Below are positions 1-3,674 of a stretch of 22,698 bases of DNA, one piece after another; the first letter of the stretch is position 1, and each line of letters begins with the position of its first letter. The position numbers and the translations under genes are program-made. This DNA is from a virus, in the IMG/VR virus record IMGVR_UViG_3300020201_000279, positions 1 to 22,698 of that record, one strand, 5' to 3'. The notes beneath the pieces were generated by a model. The model worked only from the letters and a program-made list of their open reading frames with translations. It searched no databases and was not told the origin of the DNA.

Positions 1-15
1 ACGAAAGGAAACATC

Positions 16-291
16 ATGCGCGCACTTCTCGCACTAAGCCTCATCTTGTCGTCGACAACGGCGATGGCGAACCCACCACCCCCAGTCCCTGACGGTCTGG
101 TCAGTCTTCACAGCCTGGACTGCTCCGACGAGGAAACCGGACAGCTCGGCTTCTGCGTCCTGTTCGTGGACGGCACGGGCCAGAACTGGCTCGGCTTCTA
201 CCAAGACGATGAGATTGCGATGATTCGCAAGCTTATGCCTGACGGGTCATATGTCACTACGTGGCGTGCTGACTGGTACGACACACTGTAG
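16..291 (+). CDS. Small secreted protein, unknown function
   Basis: A 91-residue protein. It has an N-terminal signal peptide: Arg2, a hydrophobic core at about residues 3-12, and a likely signal-peptidase cut after AMA near residue 18. A proline run and an acidic mature part follow. Two cysteines (36 and 47) could form one disulphide if the protein is exported. The ATG is supported by AAAGGA 7 nt upstream, a real SD site, unlike nearly every other gene here. The codons are rich in G and C compared with the rest of the window. I do not recognise the family. The differences in base composition and initiation signal suggest a recently acquired gene or a misjoined contig end. The reading frame looks genuine. 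Confidence 0.6.
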   Translation: MRALLALSLILSSTTAMANPPPPVPDGLVSLHSLDCSDEETGQLGFCVLFVDGTGQNWLGFYQDDEIAMIRKLMPDGSYVTTWRADWYDTL

Positions 292-304
292 AAAGGAGGT
301 GATC
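289..304 (+). promoter_or_regulatory. 16-nt complement of the 16S rRNA 3' tail, no start codon after it
   Basis: TAGAAAGGAGGTGATC, starting with the stop codon of the first gene, is the full reverse complement of a Bacillus-type 16S 3' tail. A second SD-like AGGAGG follows at 313-318. No ATG or TTG lies downstream before the terminator, and the only GTG, at 299-301, runs straight into TAA after two codons. It may be an SD for a lost gene, or an RNA that pairs with ribosomes. Confidence 0.55.
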
Positions 305-345
305 ATCTAATTAGGAGGCACGAAGACCCCTAACACCCAAACTTA

Positions 346-376
346 ACAGCTCCCCTGTGGAGCTGTTTTCTTTTTC
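346..376 (+). terminator. Rho-independent terminator of the first gene
   Basis: A perfect 8-bp stem, ACAGCTCC (346-353) with GGAGCTGT (359-366), closes a 5-nt loop. A T-rich tract follows to about 376. Confidence 0.85.
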
Positions 377-378
377 CG

Positions 379-387
379 TGATACAAT
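379..387 (+). promoter_or_regulatory. Extended -10 promoter TGATACAAT
   Basis: The TGn extension and TACAAT (382-387) lie 6 nt before the first paired base of the tRNA-like element at 394. A transcript starting at the usual distance would begin at its acceptor stem. No convincing -35 is visible. The same 9-mer recurs at 506-514 and on the minus strand at 20709-20717. Confidence 0.5.
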
Positions 388-393
388 GTCTGT

Positions 394-465
394 GGGCATT
401 TTAATGTAAGTAGTAACACTAAGGGTCATTCCTTTTGAATGTGGGTGCAAGTCCCACAGTGCCTA
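394..465 (+). tRNA. Degenerate tRNA-like element (CAT anticodon-like)
   Basis: A 7-bp acceptor stem, GGGCATT (394-400) with AGTGCCT (458-464), includes two G-U pairs. The T arm has a perfect 5-bp stem, GTGGG (441-445) with CCCAC (453-457), and a 7-nt loop TGCAAGT in which the usual second T is G. An anticodon-type hairpin at 420-436 has a 7-nt loop GTCATTC, reading CAT after a correct T, but its outermost pair is T-T. The D arm pairs over only 3 bp and lacks the GG pair. CCA is not encoded. A promoter lies just upstream and a hairpin just downstream. It could be a decayed tRNA-Met/Ile or a tRNA mimic. A covariance-model search would decide. Confidence 0.4.
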
Positions 466-472
466 TAAGGAG

Positions 473-503
473 CACCGCCATTCACGTGGCGGTGTTTCCC
501 CTT
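473..503 (+). terminator. Terminator hairpin after the tRNA-like element
   Basis: An 8-bp GC-rich stem, CACCGCCA (473-480) with TGGCGGTG (487-494), has a 6-nt loop. It is followed by TTTCCCCTTT, an interrupted T tract. Confidence 0.7.
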
Positions 504-505
504 TA

Positions 506-514
506 TGATACAAT
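506..514 (+). promoter_or_regulatory. Extended -10 promoter TGATACAAT for the structured RNA
   Basis: The 9-mer is identical to 379-387. It lies directly after the preceding terminator and about 7 nt before the predicted RNA start near 521. An ATG at 523 would give only a four-residue reading frame (MPAA, then stop at 535-537). Confidence 0.5.
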
Positions 515-690
515 AACACCACATGCCAGCAGCCTAGTGTAGTAGGTGGTACTGGCTCGGTAGTGTGCTGAGTCTGTACTACAGCACTACTTAAAGCAGT
601 GGCTGAAATAAGTGCCACCACCTCTGCTTCAGTAATGAAGCAAGTGCCATACAGAACCCCACGATAACGGCTACAACCGCGTGGGGTTTA
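515..690 (+). ncRNA. Structured RNA of about 170 nt, unknown function
   Basis: No convincing reading frame covers this stretch, but it has a promoter at its 5' end and a strong terminator at its 3' end. Visible pairings are a perfect 7-bp hairpin TGCTTCA/TGAAGCA (625-631/636-642) with a GTAA tetraloop, a long-range stem AGGTGGT/ACCACCT (544-550/617-623), and a hairpin GTGCTG/CAGCAC (565-570/582-587). An alternative stem TGTAGTA/TACTACA (538-544/577-583) excludes the long-range and hairpin stems, so two conformations are possible. The 11-mer GGTAGTGTGCT at 559-569 recurs in the second structured RNA at 2247-2257. I recognise no riboswitch or known RNA class. Confidence 0.55.
655..690 (+). terminator. 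Terminator of the structured RNA
   Basis: A 9-bp stem, AACCCCACG (655-663) with CGTGGGGTT (680-688), is extended inside by CGG/CCG (668-670/677-679). TTTATTACATT follows. Confidence 0.8.
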
Positions 691-731
691 TTACATTATC
701 CCCAGTGTGTCGGCATTTCTGGCGTACTGAC

Positions 732-740
732 TGCTATAAT
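732..740 (+). promoter_or_regulatory. Extended -10 promoter TGCTATAAT
   Basis: A consensus TGnTATAAT ends 8 nt before the ATG at 749. No -35 match is seen near 712-717. The transcript should begin within about 2 nt of the start codon. Confidence 0.65.
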
Positions 741-748
741 GGGGGCAC

Positions 749-991
749 ATGCACACCGAAGAAATCCAGGCAGATCTCACCTACTTACGTAAAAAGTTGC
801 GCGAATCATACCTCCAAAACGATTACCAAAAGACACAAGTGGCTAAATACGAGACGCAATACCGAAACCTACTTACAAAATACCAACAGCAACTTGTCAA
901 ATGTGTCGAGATACAACACTTAAATGACTACTATGAGGGTGAGAGAAACTACTATCTGGGGAAAAGAAAAGGAGTGGGGGTCAATTCATAG
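749..991 (+). CDS. Small coiled-coil protein, unknown function
   Basis: An 80-residue, mostly helical, strongly charged protein. Residues about 3-60 are rich in Glu, Lys, Gln, Leu and Tyr with heptad-like spacing, suggesting one long coiled coil. There is a single cysteine at about 52 and a basic C-terminus (GKRKG). No membrane segment is seen. The ATG lies 8 nt after a consensus extended -10 box with no SD, so the mRNA is predicted to be leaderless. That promoter placement, rather than homology, is the best evidence that this frame, and not the overlapping one at 681-923, is translated. It is followed closely by the lytic-enzyme gene on the same strand. I do not recognise a family. Confidence 0.65.
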   Translation: MHTEEIQADLTYLRKKLRESYLQNDYQKTQVAKYETQYRNLLTKYQQQLVKCVEIQHLNDYYEGERNYYLGKRKGVGVNS

Positions 992-997
992 TATAAT
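992..997 (+). promoter_or_regulatory. Candidate -10 (TATAAT) upstream of the lytic-enzyme gene
   Basis: TATAATTAGGG begins one base after the preceding stop codon. The same TATAATTAGG string occurs on the minus strand in front of the holin-like gene (4673-4682). No clear -35 is seen. Confidence 0.45.
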
Positions 998-1066
998 TAG
1001 GGTTCACCCAAAGGAAATAGGGTGCTTATAAGTTCAGCAGTTTCAAGTATAAAAAAAGTTAACAAT

Positions 1067-1399
1067 ATGAAAAAACTAGCAATAGGATTAATCCTTGCGT
1101 TAGGTGTATATGGAGGTATACAACATTTTAGTTCATCAACCACGGTGTATGTACAAGACGTAGCGACCAGTACACCATTACAAATAGAAGAAAAGGAAAA
1201 CCCTTTCGAGATAGCCAAGCGCGAGGCGATTGCCGCCGAGTGGGCTACCCGTGAGGGAGAAGCTAAAGAAAAAGCACAAAAAGAATACGACCGCATGATG
1301 GACGAGCAACGTGTAGCCTCAGACAAAGCTGCCTTAGAGGCACTGCGTAAGAGTCTACTTCCTGAGATTGAAGCACTAGAAAAAAAGCAGGGTTTCTAG
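1067..1399 (+). CDS. Membrane-anchored coiled-coil protein, zero-frame product
   Basis: A 110-residue reading frame. It has a basic start (MKK), a moderately hydrophobic segment at residues 4-22 that could be a signal anchor, then a long charged alpha-helical region rich in Glu, Lys and Ala (about 43-107). It stops at TAG 1397-1399, just after a run of seven A's. An in-frame GTG at 1022, preceded by AAAGGA, could add 15 residues; ATG 1067 is preferred because it puts MKK directly before the anchor. The frame stops just before a lytic-enzyme domain that continues in the -1 frame with no start codon of its own. This ORF may therefore be the short product of a frameshifted gene, or half of a gene broken by an indel. 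Confidence 0.6.
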   Translation: MKKLAIGLILALGVYGGIQHFSSSTTVYVQDVATSTPLQIEEKENPFEIAKREAIAAEWATREGEAKEKAQKEYDRMMDEQRVASDKAALEALRKSLLPEIEALEKKQGF

Positions 1400-1755
1400 T
1401 TAGCCCACGGGCAATAGCCCTCGCTAAAGCTATCCAAAAGCATGAGTCTGGCGGAAACTTTAACGCCCGTGGTGCGTCAGGAGAGGGTGGTAGCATGCAG
1501 TTTATGCGAGCTACCTACGTGGCGTATGCCCAGCAAGTGTACGGTGAGTATCGCGAGATGACACCCGAACGTGAGTGGTATGTAGCCGTAATGATGATTG
1601 ATGGTTGGCTACAGAAAGGTTACACAGCGACTCAAATTGCTGCCACTTGGAATAGTGGAAGTCCTTACAATTGGGAAAACAAACAAGGTATCAACAAACA
1701 AGGCGTTGCTTACGATGTCCCCATGTATGTAAGGAAAGTTCTTGCAAACCTATAG
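1067..1755 (+). CDS. Anchored lytic transglycosylase-like protein, joined by a -1 frameshift
   Basis: Joining 1067-1387 to 1387-1755 gives 229 residues: signal anchor (about 4-22), coiled coil (about 43-107), then an SLT/lysozyme-like domain (about 115-229). The domain shows HESGG with the probable catalytic Glu127 (codon 1444-1446), the downstream GGSMQFM motif typical of transglycosylases, and an AATWNSG segment near the end. In its own frame the domain is open only from 1372. It has no ATG, GTG or TTG before Glu127, and the first Met (1495) lies after the catalytic residue. Either ribosomes slip at A AAA AAG (1381-1387) or the gene is broken. The likely role is peptidoglycan cleavage at the inner membrane or during DNA entry. 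No terminase or tail gene is adjacent. Confidence 0.6.
1381..1387 (+). other. -1 ribosomal slip site A AAA AAG
   Basis: The zero frame reads GAA AAA AAG, so the heptamer has the correct X XXY YYZ phase; it is the same heptamer as in E. coli dnaX. The -1 frame stays open into the transglycosylase domain. A small hairpin GGGC/GCCC (1409-1412/1417-1420) lies downstream, farther away than usual for a stimulator. A homopolymer indel is the alternative. Confidence 0.5.
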
Positions 1756-1767
1756 AAAATACATTAT

Positions 1768-1794
1768 GATTACAAGGTTATTAGCCTTGTAATC
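1768..1794 (+). terminator. 10-bp hairpin after the lytic-enzyme gene
   Basis: A perfect stem, GATTACAAGG (1768-1777) with CCTTGTAATC (1785-1794), has a 7-nt loop. There is no good T tract. The 3' arm contains the -35 of the next promoter, and GCCTTGTAAT repeats directly at 1784-1793 and 1797-1806, so the hairpin may regulate as well as terminate. Confidence 0.5.
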
Positions 1795-1815
1795 TTGCCT
1801 TGTAATTGCTATAAT
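1787..1815 (+). promoter_or_regulatory. Promoter TTGTAA-17-TATAAT with TGn extension
   Basis: The -35 TTGTAA (1787-1792), a 17-nt spacer, the TGC extension (1807-1809) and TATAAT (1810-1815) are all present. The ATG of the endonuclease gene begins 7 nt after the -10, so the mRNA should be leaderless. Confidence 0.75.
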
Positions 1816-1821
1816 TATGGG

Positions 1822-2205
1822 ATGGCATGGAAAAACAAAGCAAAACAAGACGAGTACTGGAATAAAGTAAAAGACAAGTATAACTCTGAATTCAAGAAAA
1901 AATATGATGCGGATTCAGTCTTCCGTGAATCTGTGCTAAAGTTAAGAAGAGAGTGGAGAGAGAAAAACAAAGACAAGGTTCGTCTTTATCAACAAAAGCA
2001 ATCAAAAAGAAAGTTGGCTTATAGGTTCTATATTCTTAGTAGGGACAAGTTTACTTGTCAGTATTGCGGTAGAAAAGCTCCAGATGTAGTCTTAGAAATA
2101 GACCACGTACAGCCAAAATCTAAAGGTGGCAAGGATACGGAAGATAACTACAAAACTAGTTGTTTAGATTGTAACCGAGGTAAAACAAACACTGTCATAA
2201 ATTAG
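1822..2205 (+). CDS. HNH endonuclease
   Basis: A 127-residue HNH nuclease. Residues 1-65 are basic and helical (Lys, Arg, Glu, Gln). The C-terminal half is a zinc-stabilised HNH fold: CQYC with Cys79 and Cys82, the DH pair Asp94-His95 for the catalytic core, Asn109, and CLDC with Cys114 and Cys117. The longer frame from 1795 is rejected because those codons overlap the -10 box. ATG 1822 is the expected transcription start. Phage genes of this kind are often free-standing homing endonucleases or packaging-associated nickases. It is far from the terminase genes here, so a homing or mobile role is the better guess. No intron is visible around it. Confidence 0.85.
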   Translation: MAWKNKAKQDEYWNKVKDKYNSEFKKKYDADSVFRESVLKLRREWREKNKDKVRLYQQKQSKRKLAYRFYILSRDKFTCQYCGRKAPDVVLEIDHVQPKSKGGKDTEDNYKTSCLDCNRGKTNTVIN

Positions 2206-2321
2206 TGCCTATCAGGTCGCTGTCGTGAAGAACTATCTAGCGATGCGGTAGTGTGCTACACTGTAAATGACAGGCAGGCAGGTTTATCCCCAAGAAGCCA
2301 CTCGTAATTGGGTGGTTTTTT
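2206..2321 (+). ncRNA. Structured RNA segment downstream of the HNH gene
   Basis: The segment has no gene and ends in a terminator, so it is either the 3' UTR of the endonuclease mRNA or a processed RNA. Visible pairings are TGCCT/AGGCA (2206-2210/2276-2280), CTGTC/GACAG (2220-2224/2269-2273), TCGCT/AGCGA (2217-2221/2239-2243, which competes with the second stem), and the hairpin AGTGT-GCT-ACACT (2250-2262). The 11-mer GGTAGTGTGCT (2247-2257) is shared with the structured RNA at 515-690. I recognise no known class, and no separate promoter is obvious. Confidence 0.4.
2295..2321 (+). terminator. Rho-independent terminator
   Basis: A 9-bp stem with two G-T wobbles pairs AAGCCACTC (2295-2303) with 2310-2318. 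The loop is 6 nt, and a run of T's continues to 2321. Confidence 0.8.
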
Positions 2322-2329
2322 GGTATAGT
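2321..2329 (+). promoter_or_regulatory. Extended -10 promoter TGGTATAGT
   Basis: This TGnTAnnnT box abuts the terminator T run. Transcription would start near 2336, leaving an A/T-rich leader of about 20 nt with no SD before ATG 2357. Confidence 0.5.
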
Positions 2330-2356
2330 GGTTTTATATCAAAATAACAAACAAAT

Positions 2357-2845
2357 ATGGACTTACAAAAACTTATCAATTCAATGAATGAAACATCAGC
2401 TAGAGAAAAAAGCAATTACCATTTAACATATGGGGGACTTATCCAGGCATTAAAGTCAGCCGAAAAAGGTCAGACGTATGACCCTAGAATCAAAGGTATT
2501 GGTTCTTATCGAGGCTCTTACATTGAAGTAGCTATCTTTACGGATAATGAGGGACTGACTGCTGAAAAAGAAGAATACACTGATTACCCATACAATAATA
2601 CTAAGTACGAAGAATGGAGTAAGGAAAATGTAATTACGGCTGACGCCTTGCCGGAAACAGCCAACGAACTAGGTGTCCTGCTAGAGTCATTATTAGGGAT
2701 GTGTTTTGTTGGGTACAAAGGCGGCCATTACACAATTGAAAAGTACAAGCCAATTTGGTTATGTGCTGATTCTGGTGACAGTGGTAATCTCGCTGTGGTC
2801 GGAATAGACAAGGACTTACAGTTAATAACAAAAGAAATAGACTAA
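2357..2845 (+). CDS. Conserved phage protein of the SYRG/GYKGG type, unknown function
   Basis: A 162-residue soluble acidic protein. It carries a set of short motifs I associate with a small-protein family common in phages: LIQAL near the N-terminus, SYRGSYIEVAIF (about 50-61), then VGYKGGHYT (about 118-126) and PIWLCADSGDSG (about 131-142), ending with a VVGI strand. In that family the conserved text is roughly SYRGYY..LAF, G.KGG.Y.M and W.A..G. No function is established that I know of. The gene has its own promoter and terminator, so it is a one-gene unit expressed apart from the late operon. The ATG follows an A/T-rich leader without SD. Confidence 0.75.
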   Translation: MDLQKLINSMNETSAREKSNYHLTYGGLIQALKSAEKGQTYDPRIKGIGSYRGSYIEVAIFTDNEGLTAEKEEYTDYPYNNTKYEEWSKENVITADALPETANELGVLLESLLGMCFVGYKGGHYTIEKYKPIWLCADSGDSGNLAVVGIDKDLQLITKEID

Positions 2846-2851
2846 AGAAAT

Positions 2852-2875
2852 AAGCACCTGTAATAGGTGCTTTTC
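2852..2875 (+). terminator. Rho-independent terminator
   Basis: A perfect 8-bp stem, AAGCACCT (2852-2859) with AGGTGCTT (2865-2872), has a 5-nt loop and is followed by TTC. It ends the plus-strand block just before the minus-strand tRNA. Confidence 0.8.
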
Positions 2876-2881
2876 TTGTTG

Positions 2882-2978
2882 TGGGAGAGGTAGGAATCGA
2901 ACCTACTCATGGTCGCCCTATCTTAAGTAGTAACGCCCGTCGTTTCAAAAACTCGCTCTGCCAGTGAGCTACTCCCCC
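2882..2978 (-). tRNA. Unusual 97-nt tRNA, anticodon uncertain
   Basis: On the minus strand this has a 7-bp acceptor stem GGGGGAG/CTCTCCC (2972-2978/2883-2889), T and A at positions 8-9, a good D arm (GCTC ACTGGCA GAGC), and a textbook T arm (GTAGG TTCGATT CCTAC). Between the D and T arms lie 48 nt instead of the usual 22-38. The best anticodon arm is TACTA CTTAAGA TAGGG (2916-2932), with a TAA (Leu) anticodon, correct T33 and G37, and 4 of 5 pairs. That leaves about 21 extra nt after the D arm. A TTTGAAA loop (TGA, Ser) nearer the D arm has no usable stem. CCA is not encoded. The tRNA starts 2 nt after the stop of the 69-residue gene and is probably cotranscribed with it. Confidence 0.65.
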
Positions 2979-2980
2979 AT

Positions 2981-3190
2981 TTAGTCCTCAATTTCCTGGT
3001 CTATTCCCATGTCAAAACCTATGGCTGACGCAAGTTCTTTATATTTTCCCTCCTTCCAGTCGTCACTAATCCAAATCTCATCTGGTTCAGCTTTCATGCT
3101 AATACGTCTTGCTTCACTAAGACTCCTTGCCTTAACTGTTGTCTTACAAACGTACATCTTATACCCTTGGGGTGTTTTTTTCTTCATCAT
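2981..3190 (-). CDS. Small basic/acidic protein, unknown function
   Basis: A 69-residue protein. It has a lysine-rich start (MMKKK), a central strand-helix pattern (YKMYVCKTTVKARSLSEARR) and an acidic C-terminus (Asp and Glu). The string ARSLSEARRI looks like a helix packing on a strand, as in small single-domain phage proteins. No membrane segment or catalytic motif is seen. Its ATG overlaps the TGA of the upstream 41-residue gene (ATGA), which implies translational coupling. The unusual tRNA follows 2 nt after the stop. The two small genes and the tRNA form a short minus-strand unit with one promoter. Confidence 0.65.
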   Translation of the reverse strand: MMKKKTPQGYKMYVCKTTVKARSLSEARRISMKAEPDEIWISDDWKEGKYKELASAIGFDMGIDQEIED

Positions 3191-3312
3191 ATGTCGTTCA
3201 TCGATTCAGGCATTTCACACTCGTCACTATCCATTTCCGTACCGTAGACATCAAGTCCACTATACGAGTCGTAGATATACTGGTCGGTGCTTGAAATTTC
3301 ATCTTCATCCAT
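3187..3312 (-). CDS. Very acidic 41-residue protein
   Basis: The protein starts MDEDEISSTD and is dominated by Asp, Glu, Ser and Tyr; two Met-rich acidic stretches end it. The open frame extends up to 3483, but that extension crosses a promoter, a pseudoknot-like RNA and a 16-bp hairpin, so it is rejected. ATG 3312 lies 9 nt after the -10 box of a good minus-strand promoter. Such small acidic phage proteins are often DNA mimics or host-protein inhibitors, but nothing here proves that. It is coupled to the next gene by ATGA. Confidence 0.55.
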   Translation of the reverse strand: MDEDEISSTDQYIYDSYSGLDVYGTEMDSDECEMPESMNDI

Positions 3313-3321
3313 ATAGCATAT

Positions 3322-3350
3322 AGCATAAGTGTAGCACGGCACCTTGTCGA
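3322..3350 (-). promoter_or_regulatory. Promoter TCGACA-17-TATGCT
   Basis: The minus strand reads -35 TCGACA (3350-3345), a 17-nt spacer, and -10 TATGCT (3327-3322), with ATG 9 nt later. The spacer contains GTGCTACACT, a 10-mer also found at 2253-2262. The -10 is partly duplicated (TATGCTATATGCTATATG). Confidence 0.6.
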
Positions 3351-3372
3351 TAAAGCTAGGTGTCAACAAGAA

Positions 3373-3427
3373 ACCCGCCTGGTTCGCATGCTTGGTAGCA
3401 GAGGCGTGGCGGGTGTTGATGCTACCA
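3373..3427. ncRNA. Possible RNA pseudoknot
   Basis: Stem A pairs ACCCGCC (3373-3379) with GGCGGGT (3408-3414). Stem B pairs TGGTAGCA (3393-3400) with TGCTACCA (3420-3427). One strand of B lies in the loop of A and the other outside it, the geometry of an H-type pseudoknot, although the two could also be alternative states. Because the stems are complementary, either strand could fold. The coding strand is unknown. Confidence 0.4.
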
Positions 3428-3431
3428 GTAT

Positions 3432-3470
3432 AACAGCGAAAGCCACCGTCGTCTGGTGGCTTTCGCTGTT
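3432..3470. terminator. 16-bp hairpin, probable end of the late operon
   Basis: A perfect 16-bp stem, AACAGCGAAAGCCACC (3432-3447) with its complement (3455-3470), has a 7-nt loop. It sits 38 bases beyond the last late gene on the minus strand. T tracts are poor on both sides, so termination may need a factor, or the hairpin may stabilise RNA ends. Confidence 0.6.
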
Positions 3471-3508
3471 TATGAAAGATCACAACTGTTCCTTAGTCAG
3501 CTGCTCTA

Positions 3509-3673
3509 TTACTGTACCTTATTTGGTACTAGATAGACAGTGATGGCTGTTGATAAGGCAAAGATAAGAGCACTCACTAATTCAGTGATAGTGCTATCTC
3601 CGCTAATACCAAGAGGAATCAAGAAGGTGATAATCATTGGGGTGATAAACGCGATAATGGCTTTGTTGTACAT
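3509..3673 (-). CDS. Small two-helix membrane protein, holin/lysis candidate
   Basis: A 54-residue protein with two hydrophobic helices: residues about 5-23 (AIIAFITPMIITFLIPLGI) and about 32-49 (LVSALIFALSTAITVYLV). They are separated by a short polar turn with Gly25 and Asp26. The start is MYNK and the tail NKVQ. Its ATG is one base after the stop of the metallopeptidase gene (TAATATG), so it is translationally coupled as the last gene of the late operon. Size, topology and position fit a class II-type holin or an accessory holin/antiholin, since a second, larger holin-like gene lies two genes upstream. Confidence 0.75.
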   Translation of the reverse strand: MYNKAIIAFITPMIITFLIPLGISGDSTITELVSALIFALSTAITVYLVPNKVQ

Positions 3674-3674
3674 A

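Noticed and set aside
289-304. End of a 16S rRNA gene on the minus strand
   Set aside because: Identity to the 16S tail stops at GATC; the conserved bases that should precede it are absent.
681-923. 80-residue plus-strand frame overlapping the coiled-coil gene
   Set aside because: It starts inside the terminator tail and covers the promoter. The overlapping frame from 749 has the leaderless promoter and coherent coiled-coil composition.
3313-3483. N-terminal extension of the 41-residue acidic protein
   Set aside because: The extension would encode the pseudoknot stems, the 16-bp hairpin and the promoter; ATG 3312 suits the promoter.
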